Positions 17,239 through 26,515 are shown, numbered from the stretch's first letter. The stretch: 64,000 bases of DNA from Natronococcus sp. CG52 (GCF_023913515.1 NZ_CP099391.1:3348001-3412000); one strand, 5' to 3'. The notes: generated by a model not told the origin, from the letters alone. Translations and numbers: made by a program.

Positions 17239-18696
17239 ATGGTTCACGTCGCGATCGTCGGGGCGTACGGAAGCGCGGGGGTCGCCGCCGCCGACGGACT
17301 GCTCGATCGGGCCGGAGCGCTCCCCGAACTCGAACTGACGCTGATCGACGACGGCGATCCCGGCGGCGGGCTCTGCATTCTTCGGGGCTGTATGCCCTCG
17401 AAGGAGGTGCTCTCTGCCGGTAAGCACCGCTACCAGGCGCGCCACGACGAGCGACTCGAGGGCGTGCCCGAAGTCGATCCGGAGGCCGTCGTCGCCCGGA
17501 AGGACGAACACGTCTCGAGTTTCGCCGAACACCGGCGGGGACACGCCCACGACCTCGCGGAGCGCGAGAACGTCGAATTCGTCCACGACACCGCGCGGTT
17601 CGTCGACGACAGGGTGCTCGCCGTCGGTGATCGACGACTCGAACCCGACTACGTCGTCGTCGCGACCGGTTCGACGCTCGACGTGCCCGACCTGCCGGGT
17701 ATCGACGAGGTCCCGTTCACGGACAGCGCGGGCGTCCTCGACGCGACGACGTTTCCCGACTCGGGGATCGTCATGGGCTTCGGCTACATCGGCCTCGAAC
17801 TCGCGCCCTACCTGAGCGAGGTCGGCGGCGTCGACCTCGCCGTGATCGAGCACGACGACCACCCGCTCGACGAGATGGAGCCAGCCTACGGCGAGACGAT
17901 CCTCGACCTCTACCGCGACCACTTCGACATCGAAGTGCTGACGAACACCGACGAGCGACGCCTCGAGCGGACCGACGACGACGGCGTCCGGCTGTACGCC
18001 GAGCGCGAGGACGAAGAGCGGGTCCTCGAGGCCGACGAACTCTACTGCTTTACGGGCCGGCGACCGAACCTCGACGGGTTGGGACTCGAGGCGACGCGAC
18101 TCGAGCCCGGTGAGGGCTGGGTCGGGTCGACGATGCAGGCGGCCGACGACGAGCGGGTCTTCGTGGTGGGAGATGCGAACGGTCGCGAACCGATCCTCCA
18201 CGTCGCGAAGGAACAGGGCTTTGCGGCCGCCGAGAATATCGTCCGCCACGCTCGCGACGAGGAGTGCGAACCGTACGCCGCCGTCCCGCACCACGTCATC
18301 TTCTCCGGACTGGGGTCGTACCCGTTCGCTCGCCTCGGCCACACGCCGGCGACGGCCTCTGCCTCCGACATGGACGCCTTCGTGGTTACCCGCGAGGCCA
18401 GTTCCGACGGCGTGTTCGAGACGAAAAATCACCCCGAGGGTCGGGCGACGCTCGTCGTCGACGCCGACAACGGGACCGTGCTGGGCTACCAGGGACTTCA
18501 CCTGGACGCCGACGTGATGGCGAAAACGATGCAGACCGTAATCGAGATGAAACTCGACGTTCGGGAAGTTCCAAAGCGAGCGTACCACCCGACGACGCCG
18601 GAGATTCTCGACGGACTCCTCCGGGAGGCCTGCGAACGCCTCGCCGACGAGCAGGACTGCGTCGGCGACACGGATTCCCGAGATATGGCCCTGTAG
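17239..18696 (+). CDS. FAD-dependent pyridine nucleotide-disulfide oxidoreductase
   Basis: A 485-residue class I flavin disulfide reductase. The redox-active pair is CILRGC in GGGLCILRGCMPSKEVL, spaced as in dihydrolipoamide dehydrogenase and mercuric reductase. FAD binding uses the N-terminal VGAYGSAG and the late VVGDAN; the central NAD(P) site has MGFGYIGLELAPYL. The C-terminal dimerisation domain carries HPTTPE, which supplies the catalytic His-Glu pair. The first dinucleotide motif (GAYGSAG) is less canonical than GxGxxG. Start ATG 17239 immediately precedes the FAD beta-strand. The disulfide substrate is unknown; no lipoyl enzymes are adjacent. Confidence 0.9.
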   Translation: MVHVAIVGAYGSAGVAAADGLLDRAGALPELELTLIDDGDPGGGLCILRGCMPSKEVLSAGKHRYQARHDERLEGVPEVDPEAVVARKDEHVSSFAEHRRGHAHDLAERENVEFVHDTARFVDDRVLAVGDRRLEPDYVVVATGSTLDVPDLPGIDEVPFTDSAGVLDATTFPDSGIVMGFGYIGLELAPYLSEVGGVDLAVIEHDDHPLDEMEPAYGETILDLYRDHFDIEVLTNTDERRLERTDDDGVRLYAEREDEERVLEADELYCFTGRRPNLDGLGLEATRLEPGEGWVGSTMQAADDERVFVVGDANGREPILHVAKEQGFAAAENIVRHARDEECEPYAAVPHHVIFSGLGSYPFARLGHTPATASASDMDAFVVTREASSDGVFETKNHPEGRATLVVDADNGTVLGYQGLHLDADVMAKTMQTVIEMKLDVREVPKRAYHPTTPEILDGLLREACERLADEQDCVGDTDSRDMAL

Positions 18697-18723
18697 CGGC
18701 GTGCTATCTCGCACCCAGGAACC

Positions 18724-18731
18724 TTTATAAT
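18724..18731 (+). promoter_or_regulatory. TATA box of the hsp20 gene
   Basis: TTTATAAT lies 29 bases upstream of ATG 18760 in a locally AT-rich stretch, a strong archaeal TATA element at the spacing for a leaderless or near-leaderless transcript. Confidence 0.65.
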
Positions 18732-18759
18732 TAATCGTGTCCTATATATCTCGATCACC

Positions 18760-19230
18760 ATGAGATCCTTCGACGAAATGAACCGCATGTTCCGCGAGAT
18801 GGACCGCATGTTCGACCAGTTCCGATCCACGTGGACGGACGAATTCGCAGCACCCGGCTACGGATCCGTTCGACCGATGTTCGAGGGCGGCATCGACGTG
18901 AATCCCCTCGAGGCCGAGCCGACGGCGAACCTCGAGGACGAGGGCGACGCCTACGTCTTCGTCATGGACTTGCCCGGCTTCGAGAAGGAAGACGTCGACC
19001 TCACCTTCCGCGAGGGCGTGCTGTCGGTACGTGCCACCGCCGACGCCGAGGAGGGGTCGGACGCGTACCGATCCCTCCGCTCGCGCAGGGTCGCAAAGCA
19101 GGTCCCCATCCCGAAAGAGATCGTGGCGGACGAAATCACGGCGAGCTACCACAACGGCGTCCTCGAGGTCCGACTCCCGATCGTGGAGGACGAGCGCGAC
19201 GAGGACGGTCACCGGATCGACATCGAATAG
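18760..19230 (+). CDS. Small heat-shock protein, Hsp20/alpha-crystallin family
   Basis: A 156-residue ATP-independent holdase. The N-terminal arm is Met/Phe-rich (MNRMFREMDRMFDQF). The alpha-crystallin core begins about residue 48, with DAYVFVMDLPGFEKEDVDL and the diagnostic NGVLEVRLP near residue 133. The C-terminal tail ends DIE and provides an I-x-I-type segment (HRIDIE). The length is typical for the family. It has its own strong TATA box. The product should bind unfolding proteins in stress; the chaperonin that could refold them is encoded elsewhere in the window (34195-35859). Confidence 0.93.
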   Translation: MRSFDEMNRMFREMDRMFDQFRSTWTDEFAAPGYGSVRPMFEGGIDVNPLEAEPTANLEDEGDAYVFVMDLPGFEKEDVDLTFREGVLSVRATADAEEGSDAYRSLRSRRVAKQVPIPKEIVADEITASYHNGVLEVRLPIVEDERDEDGHRIDIE

Positions 19231-19283
19231 CACTCGAATTCGAGGCCCGCAACGACTTTTTGGAACCCCTGAGCAGCAGTAGT

Positions 19284-19811
19284 ATGAACGGGACCGTTCG
19301 ACTGGCGACACCGGACGCGGCACCGATCGTCCGAGAGGTCGCCCGCGAGAGCTGGCACGCCGCGTACAACGAGTTTCTGGGCGCCGAACGCGTCGCGAAC
19401 GCGATTTCGGACTGGTACGCGATCGACGGGCTCGAGGCGTCGATCACCGAGGCGGCCGACCGCGAGGACGCCACCTTCCTGCTGGCCGAACGGAGGGACG
19501 ACGCGAAACGAGAGAACGACGACGTCGTGGGATTCGTGCACGCCGGCGCAGATGCCGATGATCCCGACGTGGCGAACCTCATCCGACTGTACGTCCGGCC
19601 GACGGCGTGGGGCGACGGTGTCGGAACGGCGCTGCTCGAGCGCGTCGAATCCGACCTCCGGAACGCGTGTGATCGGCTCCGACTGGTCGTCCTCGCGGAC
19701 AACGAGATCGGCGTCTCCTTCTACGAGTCGTCGGGGTTCGAACGGGTCGAGAGTCGCGACTCCGATCTGGGAAACGGACTCGAGGAGTACGTCTACGAGA
19801 AATCGTTGTAG
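19284..19811 (+). CDS. GNAT-family N-acetyltransferase
   Basis: A 175-residue acetyl-CoA-dependent acetyltransferase of the GNAT fold. It starts MNGTVRLATPDAAPIVREVA, followed by SWHAAYNEFLG. The acetyl-CoA loop region is LYVRPTAWGDGVGTALLERVES (motif A), and the beta-5/beta-6 region is LVVLADNEIGVSFYESSGFERV. This looks like the RimI-like branch, but the acceptor (protein N-terminus, small molecule or antibiotic) cannot be determined. ATG 19284 is chosen because the longer frame upstream overlaps hsp20 and is not GNAT-like. Confidence 0.85.
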   Translation: MNGTVRLATPDAAPIVREVARESWHAAYNEFLGAERVANAISDWYAIDGLEASITEAADREDATFLLAERRDDAKRENDDVVGFVHAGADADDPDVANLIRLYVRPTAWGDGVGTALLERVESDLRNACDRLRLVVLADNEIGVSFYESSGFERVESRDSDLGNGLEEYVYEKSL

Positions 19812-19835
19812 CGGACGGGCGTCTGCGGGAACGGC

Positions 19836-21134
19836 TTAGATCGTGTTGTCCGCCTCTTCCTCGTCGACGACCTCGATACCGCGGTTGTTGACGGCCGCCG
19901 GATCGAGTCCGACCTCCTGGAGGAACTGCTTGTACTCCCGTTCGCACTGCTCCGCGTCCTTTTGCTTGTCGCTGGCCCGATCACAGAGTTCGACGAGGTT
20001 CTCCGGAACGTCGTTCTGGTAGACGATCCAGTGGTTGATCAGGTCCGAGAGCCGGCGAATCGGGCTGGTGAAGTGGCCGTAGATCTCGAAGTTCAGGGCG
20101 TGGTGACCGCCGAACGGGTCGTTCATGTACCTCGCGCGGGGCATCACCTTCATCACCGCCCACTGGATCTTGTCGAGCTGGCGACCGGGCGCCTGCTCGA
20201 GGGTAGCGTTGACGGCCTTGCGCGGATCTTCCCACTTGTCGCCGGGGATCGAGACGCCGTCCAGATCCTGGATCTCCCGGAGCGCCTTCGACCACTCGTC
20301 GGGGCTCGGCTGCGGGTGGACGCGGTACATCGCCTCGACGCCGCGATCCCACATCAGCGTGTGCGTGACGGCCTTGTTGGCCTTGAGCATGCACTCCTCG
20401 ATGATCGTGTGGGCGCGGTCGCGAGCCGGATTCAGCACCAGCGAGCCGTCCTCCTTGCGCTGCTCGTGCATCTGGTTGGCGAGTTCGTACACCAGCGCGT
20501 TCTCCTCGTGCAGCGGGGCGTCGGGGTCCTCGAGCCGGTTTTCGGCCTGGCTGTAGGTGAGTCGCTCGTCGGACTCGATGACCGACTTGTAGATCTCGAT
20601 GTTCTCGTAAGAGAGATTCTCCTTGTCGAGGTGCATCTCGACGGTGTGGGCGAGGCGGTCCTCGTTGGGGACGAGCGAGCAGACCGTCTCCGCCAGCACC
20701 GGCGGCAGCATGTGGATCGTGTAGCCCGGCAGGTAGACCGTGTTACTCCGCTGGACGGCCTCGTCCCACATCGCCGAATCGGGATGGACGTAGTGGGTGA
20801 CGTCGGCGATGTGAACCCAAAGTACGAACTCGTCCTCGCGCTCTTCGATCGAGATCGCGTCGTCGAAGTCCTGGGCGTCGATCGGGTCCGTCGTCCAGGT
20901 CGTCAGCTCTCGCAGATCCTTCCGCTCGTCGACCTCGTCGGCGATCTCCGCCTGGACGCCCTCCGTTCGTTCCTCGGCTTCCTCGAGGACGTCCTCCGGA
21001 AACTCGTCGCGAATTTCGAACTTCTCGAACAACTCCTCGCGCTTGTTCTCGAGGTGGCGTGCGAGGTCCTCGGAGATTTCGACTGGGCCCTGCCCTTCGG
21101 CCGTTCCGGCCTGGGCCTGTGCGTCGTCGCTCAT
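19836..21134 (-). CDS. RNB-domain exoribonuclease (RNase R/II-like)
   Basis: A 432-residue protein made almost entirely of the RNB nuclease domain. The start of the catalytic block is TTDPIDAQDFDDAISIE, containing the cluster of metal-binding Asp residues. YVHPDSAMWDEAV, RSNTVYLPG and the late YGHFTSPIRRLSDL follow in the usual order. Compared with bacterial RNase R it lacks long cold-shock and S1 domains, matching the short haloarchaeal form described as an RNase R-type exonuclease. It should degrade RNA 3' to 5'. The N-terminal 20 residues are Ala/Gln/Glu-rich. It is convergent with the acetyltransferase gene. Confidence 0.9.
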   Translation of the reverse strand: MSDDAQAQAGTAEGQGPVEISEDLARHLENKREELFEKFEIRDEFPEDVLEEAEERTEGVQAEIADEVDERKDLRELTTWTTDPIDAQDFDDAISIEEREDEFVLWVHIADVTHYVHPDSAMWDEAVQRSNTVYLPGYTIHMLPPVLAETVCSLVPNEDRLAHTVEMHLDKENLSYENIEIYKSVIESDERLTYSQAENRLEDPDAPLHEENALVYELANQMHEQRKEDGSLVLNPARDRAHTIIEECMLKANKAVTHTLMWDRGVEAMYRVHPQPSPDEWSKALREIQDLDGVSIPGDKWEDPRKAVNATLEQAPGRQLDKIQWAVMKVMPRARYMNDPFGGHHALNFEIYGHFTSPIRRLSDLINHWIVYQNDVPENLVELCDRASDKQKDAEQCEREYKQFLQEVGLDPAAVNNRGIEVVDEEEADNTI

Positions 21135-21195
21135 ACGGAGGGGTACGGACGTGAGGGTGAAAGTCGTGTCGGGATGGGATAGCGGCGGTCGGGAG

Positions 21196-21489
21196 TCAGG
21201 ATTCCTCCTCGAGCGGCCCGTAGCGCTCCTCGACGGTCGTCAGGTAGCCGCGGAGAAATGTCGCGTGGTCGGCGCTGCCAGCATCGAGGTCGACGAGCAG
21301 CGCCTCGAGGTCCCCTCGAGGATGGTGACAGAGTTCGTTGTAACAGGGTTTACAGAGGTACTCGAACGCCTTGTTCTCGCGATCCCAGCGGTCGCCGTAC
21401 TTGTCGTACTCGCGGGCCGTCGACCGGGGGACCTCGCCGCCGCAGGCGAGACAGATAACCGACGGATCTCGGTTCCGGGAAGGCCACAT
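21196..21489 (-). CDS. Small four-cysteine zinc-binding protein
   Basis: A 97-residue protein with two CxxC pairs, CLAC (13-16) and CKPC (46-49), which together should bind one zinc ion, followed by NELCHHPRGDLEALLVDLDAG. I chose the start MWPSRNRDPSV (ATG 21489) because it gives a compact zinc-finger N-terminus; a longer frame reaches 21528 but adds a hydrophobic, non-finger segment. It is the sort of small haloarchaeal zinc protein whose function is unknown. It lies downstream of, and in the same orientation as, no close gene, and is divergent from the PUA gene at 21613. Confidence 0.75.
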   Translation of the reverse strand: MWPSRNRDPSVICLACGGEVPRSTAREYDKYGDRWDRENKAFEYLCKPCYNELCHHPRGDLEALLVDLDAGSADHATFLRGYLTTVEERYGPLEEES

Positions 21490-21612
21490 AGTAGCGACGA
21501 AACCGTGCACATACTTAGCGATTGTCACACCCCTCGTCCGGACGGACTCTCAGCGCGCTCGGTCGGTCACGGGAACGTTCGTTTTATACCGTGACCGGCC
21601 GTTCGTCCGGGT

Positions 21613-22092
21613 ATGCAGGTCAAGTCTCGACACCACCTTCGGAGCGACGCCATCTCGGACATCGAGGAGATGCTGTCCGAGCAACTGGGCGTCTCGACGG
21701 AGGGCGATACCTACGAGCGCGTCGAGTTCGAGGAGACCGACTGGGAGGTCGTTCTGATCGACGGCGAACCGCGGATCGCGTTCTTCGACGACGAGCCGTT
21801 CCTGACCGTCCGGGGAGCGAACGCCTACGATCCCGAAAATCGGCTGGTCACCGTCGACGCCGGCGCCATCTCGTTCGTCAGCGACGGCGCCGACGTGATG
21901 CGCCCCGGCATCACCGAGGCCACCGACGACATCTCGCCCGGCGATCTGGTTCTAATCGCCGAGGAATCACACGGGAAGGTGCTCGCCGTCGGTCGCGCTC
22001 GCGTCGAGGGTTCGGAGATGGCCGGCGACGAGGGGAAGGTCGTCGACTCGCTGCACCACGTCGGCGACGAATTGTACGAGTTCGCCGGCTGA
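21613..22092 (+). CDS. PUA-domain RNA-binding protein
   Basis: A 159-residue protein with an N-terminal alpha/beta half (MQVKSRHHLRSDAISDIEEML) and a C-terminal PUA domain. The latter shows LVTVDAGAISFVSDGADVMRPGI (about 76-98) and GDLVLIAEESHGKVLAVGRA (about 108-127), characteristic of archaeal PUA proteins including the DUF1947 type. PUA domains bind structured RNA, usually tRNA or rRNA in modification or translation initiation. No enzymatic domain is attached. A TTTATA-like box lies about 25-30 bases upstream of ATG 21613. Confidence 0.9.
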   Translation: MQVKSRHHLRSDAISDIEEMLSEQLGVSTEGDTYERVEFEETDWEVVLIDGEPRIAFFDDEPFLTVRGANAYDPENRLVTVDAGAISFVSDGADVMRPGITEATDDISPGDLVLIAEESHGKVLAVGRARVEGSEMAGDEGKVVDSLHHVGDELYEFAG

Positions 22093-22143
22093 GGTTCATC
22101 AATCTCCGCTATCATTTTGGTCAATGAACTAATAGTATAGCAC

Positions 22144-22728
22144 GTGTTCCCCGAGACGATCGAAACGGAGTCTCTGGTCCTAAGTCAGTTGTCCGAGGCG
22201 CACGTCAACGTGTTCGAACTGTACGATCTCTTCGCAGCGGGACACGATAGTGTAGCGGACGTGTTCGAGTACGTCCCGCAGGAACCGTACGCGTCGGTCA
22301 AGGACGCTCGAGACCAGCTGGAGGAGGCAGCGGCGTCGTGGGACGACGGCGACGCCGCCCAGTACGCCGTCTACACGGCTGACGGCTCACTCGCAGGCTA
22401 CACGGGACTCTTCCTAGAGTGGGACCGCCGGACCGGACGGATCGGGTTCATCCTCGGGAAGTCTCACTGGGGGAACGGCTACGCGGGCGAGTGCGCAACG
22501 GCGTTGACCGACCTCGCGTTCGACCGGCTCGACCTCGACCTGGTGGCTATCGGCTACGAGGAGGGGAACGAGCGATCGGAACGGGCGATCGAGCGGTTCA
22601 TCGACGCCGTCGGCGGGCAGTACGACGGCGTCTTGCGAAACTGGACGCCGATCGGGACCGAGATAGCGGACCACCATCGCTACACCGTCACTCGGGAGCA
22701 GTACGAGCGCTCACTGGCGGAACGGTAG
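22144..22728 (+). CDS. GNAT acetyltransferase, RimJ/RimL type
   Basis: A 194-residue acetyltransferase starting at GTG 22144 (MFPETIETESLVLSQL). The RimJ/RimL-like motif block is GFILGKSHWGNGYAGECATALTDLAFDRL, with the acetyl-CoA loop GNGYAGE, followed by VAIGYEEGNERSERAIERF. RimJ/L proteins acetylate N-termini of ribosomal and other proteins; here the acceptor is unknown. The region before the gene is AT-rich with TAATAGTATA, a possible promoter just before the start. Base composition is ordinary. Confidence 0.85.
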   Translation: MFPETIETESLVLSQLSEAHVNVFELYDLFAAGHDSVADVFEYVPQEPYASVKDARDQLEEAAASWDDGDAAQYAVYTADGSLAGYTGLFLEWDRRTGRIGFILGKSHWGNGYAGECATALTDLAFDRLDLDLVAIGYEEGNERSERAIERFIDAVGGQYDGVLRNWTPIGTEIADHHRYTVTREQYERSLAER

Positions 22729-22778
22729 CGGAAGGGACGGGACCGCGCGCAGCAACCGCTCGGCGGTGAACACCCGGC

Positions 22779-23237
22779 TCAGTCTTCGATCCCGGCTGGT
22801 GCGGGATACGACTGGTCTCGCGCGGCGACCGTCTCCGCCGTGAACTCGATGAGACGGTACCGCTCGGCGTCGAGACCGACGAACATCTCGGGCCACTCGT
22901 CGCGGCGTTCGCCGAGGTACTTCTCCAGCAGTCGCTCGGCCCGTTCCTCGTCGTACGGCTCGAGCGACGCCGTTCCGCGCATTCCGACGTGTTCGACCCG
23001 TCCCGTCGTCGGCTCGAAGTCGAGGATCGCGAGCGCGGTTTCCGGATCCCGTTCGACCCGTTCGGGGTACGAGCGACCCCGAAGCTGGGCGATGATCCAG
23101 ACCGCGCCGTCCTCCCAGCGGAACCAGAGCGGCGACACTCGAGGACCCTTCGCCGACCGCTGTGCCAGAAAACAGAACAGCGGGCGAGCGAGAAAGGTCT
23201 CGAGGTCGACTGCGAGCGTGTTCTCGATCACTCTCAT
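22779..23237 (-). CDS. Pyridoxamine 5'-phosphate oxidase-fold protein
   Basis: A 152-residue split-barrel protein of the PPOX family, which uses FMN or F420. It starts MRVIENTLAVDLETFLARPL, followed by GPRVSPLWFRWEDGAVWIIA, the characteristic beta-strand pair of small PPOX-like proteins, and ALAILDFEPTTGRVEHVGMRG. PPOX-fold proteins with this short length are often F420- or FMN-dependent reductases rather than true PdxH. The catalytic role here is inferred from the fold only. It lies in opposite orientation to the preceding acetyltransferase and upstream of a pirin gene in the same direction. Confidence 0.8.
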   Translation of the reverse strand: MRVIENTLAVDLETFLARPLFCFLAQRSAKGPRVSPLWFRWEDGAVWIIAQLRGRSYPERVERDPETALAILDFEPTTGRVEHVGMRGTASLEPYDEERAERLLEKYLGERRDEWPEMFVGLDAERYRLIEFTAETVAARDQSYPAPAGIED

Positions 23238-23344
23238 GTACCCGAAAGAGAGCTGTCGATAGGTGATAACTATTCGTCCGTCCTTCCACTCCGTTACGCA
23301 GATCGGCGCACTGGACGGCAGTATTTTTCAGCTCCGAAAGGGAG

Positions 23345-24094
23345 TTAGAGTACGATAGGACCGCGCTGGGTGATCGGTTCCCCGAGAGGTCTGCCCGTGA
23401 TGACCGCGAAGGTGGCGTCGCTCGTCACCGCTACCGGAATCGTATCCGAGTCGACCGACTCCCGCTCTTGACCGTCTCGTGCCGCGAGCGCTCCTTGCTC
23501 GATCGTCCCGGACGGAATCGTGACTTCACCCTCGACCACGTAGAGTACCGCACTCCACCCGCCCTCGACGGCCCACTCGTAGGTCGTGCCCGCCTCGGCC
23601 TCGACGACCTCGTAGTGCACGTCGGTCCGGAGATCCAGCGGCGATCCCTCGCCCACGACGGTCGTCACCCGCATTCCGTCACGAGAGTCGACCGGTAACT
23701 GTTCTCTCTCGGCGTCGCGGTAGTCCGGACCCATCTCCTTGTCGTCGCGGGGGAGATTGATCCACAGCTGGAGGCCGCGTGCCGGCTCGTCGGTCCCCGG
23801 CAGCTCGGCGTGCCGGAGGCCGCTGGCCGTGCGCATCCGCATGGCACCGCCGGCCTTCGCCGTCTTCGAGATCCCGGTACTGTCCGTGTGCTCGAGCGCA
23901 CCCTCGAGCACGTAGGTGATGATCTCGAAACCGCGGTGTTCGTGCTCGGGGACGCCGCCCTCTCCGACGGAGAACTCGTCGAGGAGAACGAAGGGGTCGA
24001 AGTGGTCGCGCTTCGCGGCCGGGAACGCCCGGTTGACCCGGGCGCCGACGCCTTCCCTCCCCTGACGAGCGGAGTAGATCGTAAACGTGGACAC
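23345..24094 (-). CDS. Pirin-family cupin protein
   Basis: A 249-residue two-cupin protein. The metal-binding histidines sit in PEHEHRGFEIITYVLEG (about 48-64), with HTDSTG and RHAELPG further on, the usual arrangement of pirin. The second cupin (about 150-245) contains TYEWAVEGGWSAVLYVVEGE. Pirins bind one iron and have been linked to quercetin oxidation or transcription cofactor roles, but the role in archaea is unknown. The gene is followed by the PPOX-like gene, 107 bases away, and could share its transcript. Confidence 0.88.
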   Translation of the reverse strand: MSTFTIYSARQGREGVGARVNRAFPAAKRDHFDPFVLLDEFSVGEGGVPEHEHRGFEIITYVLEGALEHTDSTGISKTAKAGGAMRMRTASGLRHAELPGTDEPARGLQLWINLPRDDKEMGPDYRDAEREQLPVDSRDGMRVTTVVGEGSPLDLRTDVHYEVVEAEAGTTYEWAVEGGWSAVLYVVEGEVTIPSGTIEQGALAARDGQERESVDSDTIPVAVTSDATFAVITGRPLGEPITQRGPIVL

Positions 24095-24196
24095 GGCGGG
24101 GATACGACGGAGAGCGGAATAGGTGTTTGGCGACGACGGCGTCAGGACGGTGCCGATGGGTTCGTCGTGCCGCGTGCTGGTCCGGGACCGTCTCGA

Positions 24197-24955
24197 TCAC
24201 TCCGCGGCTTCGTCCAGCGAGTCCTCCTCGTAGGCGTCCGCGTACCGGGCCAGCGTATCCTCGTAGCCCTGGACCGCGAGGTCGTACGTCTCCTGCAGGT
24301 CGGCGATCGGCGTCGCCGTCGCGTCGACGCGCAGGTCGTTGTACGGCGGCGTCACGTCGTTCGTTTCGGTCGTTTCGACGACGACGGCCGCGCTCTGGAT
24401 CGGCAGCTCCTCGCGCTTGTCGCCGCCCTCGCGGTGGCCCGCGGCCAGCGCCTCGATCAGCCGCTTCGCGAGCGGGTCAGCCCCGTTTTCGTCCCGCGGA
24501 CTCCCGCTCGTGTCGTCGGTCGTCCCGCGGACGGCGTTCGCCTCGTAGGTCGACGCAGTTTCCTCGAGTACCGACTCGCCCGTCAGCAGGTTGCCCGCGA
24601 CCGTGTAGTGGTCGCCCTCGCGGTGGCCGTACCAGCCACGGCACTCCTCGCCGGAGAAGGTGAACGTCGCGTCGGCGTCGACGCCGTGGAGTTGACGCTG
24701 GGGCGCGTCGCCGTCGGCGTTGAGCAGGGCCTCGAGGGCGTCGTCGACCGCCAGTCCGTCGTCGACGTACTCGATTCCGCGCCGACCGAGATCGACGTTG
24801 ACCAGGCTCTGGGTCGCGACGGCGCCGTTCTCGCTGGCGAACGGACAGAGCGTTCCGACGCCCGGCAGCCGCGTCGTGACGGCGACGCCGAAGCGGTCGT
24901 GGGTCTCGCCGTCCGTCGTCTCGTACGTTTCGTGAACGCAGATGCTGAACGTCAT
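24197..24955 (-). CDS. DUF1028-family protein (Ntn-hydrolase-like)
   Basis: A 252-residue member of the DUF1028 family, beginning MTFSICVHE with the conserved strand after the start. It contains FGVAVTTRLPGVGTLCPFA and ATQSLVNVDLGRRGIEYV, the family's core pattern, with an NLLTGESVLE segment after the usual GN. The fold resembles N-terminal nucleophile hydrolases and members are putative heteromeric amidases or proteases. ATG 24955 is preferred over an upstream start at 24967, since MTFSI is the family's usual beginning. An acidic insertion occurs around residues 150-165. Confidence 0.85.
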   Translation of the reverse strand: MTFSICVHETYETTDGETHDRFGVAVTTRLPGVGTLCPFASENGAVATQSLVNVDLGRRGIEYVDDGLAVDDALEALLNADGDAPQRQLHGVDADATFTFSGEECRGWYGHREGDHYTVAGNLLTGESVLEETASTYEANAVRGTTDDTSGSPRDENGADPLAKRLIEALAAGHREGGDKREELPIQSAAVVVETTETNDVTPPYNDLRVDATATPIADLQETYDLAVQGYEDTLARYADAYEEDSLDEAAE

Positions 24956-25003
24956 ACGTGAGGGCACAGACTAAGCCGGCAAAAAACGGTGCCTCTCGGC
25001 AGA

Positions 25004-26515
25004 TCAGTACACGCGAGTGTCGCTCGTCTCGTTGCCCCCTTCGTCGACGACGGTGAGACGAATCTCCTCGGGTTCGTCGTCCGAGCGGAGGTCGTGCTCG
25101 CCCGACGCGCTCGACCCGCCGACGCTCGAGGTTTCGCTGTCGACGACGGCCCCATCGGCGGCGACCAGTTCGCTCGTCACCGACTCGAGAGCGCCGTCGT
25201 CGTCGGAGACCGCCCAGTCGACGTCCGCGCGGTACCATCGGCCGCCGGTCCTGGTGGAGACCGTGAACTCGTCGATGTCGGGATCCGACTCCGGATCGGA
25301 CCCGTCGTCATCGTCGCCGCCGTTGCTCTCGAGGCCGAGCGCCTCGGCGACGTTCAATCGACCTGCGCCCTGCTCTTCGTCGGCGAGCCCGACGTCGTCC
25401 GCGGTGTCTTTCAGTTGCGCCCGGACATCATCGGAAGCAGTGCCTGCGGCGATGAGCGTCGCGGCCGCGCCGGCGACGTGCGGCGACGACATCGAGGTGC
25501 CGGAGAACTCGTCGTAGTCGTCCCGGGGGATGCTCGAGAGCACGTCGACGCCGGGTGCCGCGAGGTCGACCTCGGGCCCGGTCGAGGAGAAGTCCGCCAG
25601 TTCGTCGTTCTCGTCGGTCGCCGACACGGCGATGACCTCGTCGTAGGCGGCCGGGTAGCCGACGCAGTCGGTACAGGGGCCGTCGTTGCCGGCGGCGGCG
25701 ACGATGACGACGCCGCGCTGGTCGGCATACTGGACCGCGTCCCGGACGACGTCGGAGTCGGTGTCCGAGCCGAGACTCATGTTCTGGACGTCGTGGCCCT
25801 GGTCGGCGGACCACTGGATCCCCGCCGCGATGTCGTCGAACGTCCCCCCACCGTCGCACTGCAGGACCTTTACCGCGTGCAGCGTCGCGTCGGGTGCGAC
25901 GCCCAAGACGCCGACGCCGTTGTTCGCTGCACCGGCGGTCCCGGCGACGTGAGTGCCGTGGTCGTTGTCGTCGTCCCACTCCTCGAGACACTCGTCGATG
26001 TCGTTTCCGCCGCCGAACGGGCCCCCGCCGCAGTCCGTCGTACATGCAGCATCCGCCGCCGCGTACCCGTCGCCGAGGTTCTCCTCGAGGGTCTCGTTCT
26101 GGGCGTCGATCCCCGTGTCGATGATCGCGACGCTGACGCCGTCGCCCGTCTCACCCTCGTCGATGGCGACGTCGGCCTCGACTTTCCCGATACCGTAGGG
26201 CGTTTCCTGCTGGAGCGCCCACATCAGTCCGTTTCGTTCGACGTACCGGACGTTCGGGTTGTTCCGGAGGTTCGCGACGGCAGCGTCCGAGAATCGACCG
26301 GCGACCGCTCGTCCGATCTCGCCGAAGTCCAGTTCGCGACGAACCGATTCGGCGGCCCGGTGGGCCTGCTCGAGACCGCGGTCGGGATCGACACCGACGA
26401 CGTACTCGGCTTCGTCAGTCTCTCTCGCCGATGTCTGTCCGGCCAGCGCCGTTCCGGCGACGCCGGCACCGACGCCCTGTAGAATCGTTCGACGTGAAAC
26501 GGTATCCTTTGGCAT
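25004..26515 (-). CDS. Tat-exported subtilisin-like serine protease (halolysin-type)
   Basis: A 503-residue secreted S8 protease. The N-terminus has a twin-arginine signal (SRRTILQGVGAGVAGTALAG). A propeptide (about 38-98) follows and includes YVVGVDPDRG. The catalytic triad is Asp in IIDTGID (133), His in DHGTHVAG (186) and Ser in GTSMSSPHVAG. A PKD/Ig-like C-terminal domain follows a Gly/Asp-rich linker (about residues 400-420). Cysteine pairs (CTTDCG, CTDC) suggest disulfides typical of halolysins. Unlike some halolysins, the C-terminal domain ends without a membrane anchor. It would fold in the cytoplasm and act outside the cell on proteins in brine. Confidence 0.95.
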   Translation of the reverse strand: MPKDTVSRRTILQGVGAGVAGTALAGQTSARETDEAEYVVGVDPDRGLEQAHRAAESVRRELDFGEIGRAVAGRFSDAAVANLRNNPNVRYVERNGLMWALQQETPYGIGKVEADVAIDEGETGDGVSVAIIDTGIDAQNETLEENLGDGYAAADAACTTDCGGGPFGGGNDIDECLEEWDDDNDHGTHVAGTAGAANNGVGVLGVAPDATLHAVKVLQCDGGGTFDDIAAGIQWSADQGHDVQNMSLGSDTDSDVVRDAVQYADQRGVVIVAAAGNDGPCTDCVGYPAAYDEVIAVSATDENDELADFSSTGPEVDLAAPGVDVLSSIPRDDYDEFSGTSMSSPHVAGAAATLIAAGTASDDVRAQLKDTADDVGLADEEQGAGRLNVAEALGLESNGGDDDDGSDPESDPDIDEFTVSTRTGGRWYRADVDWAVSDDDGALESVTSELVAADGAVVDSETSSVGGSSASGEHDLRSDDEPEEIRLTVVDEGGNETSDTRVY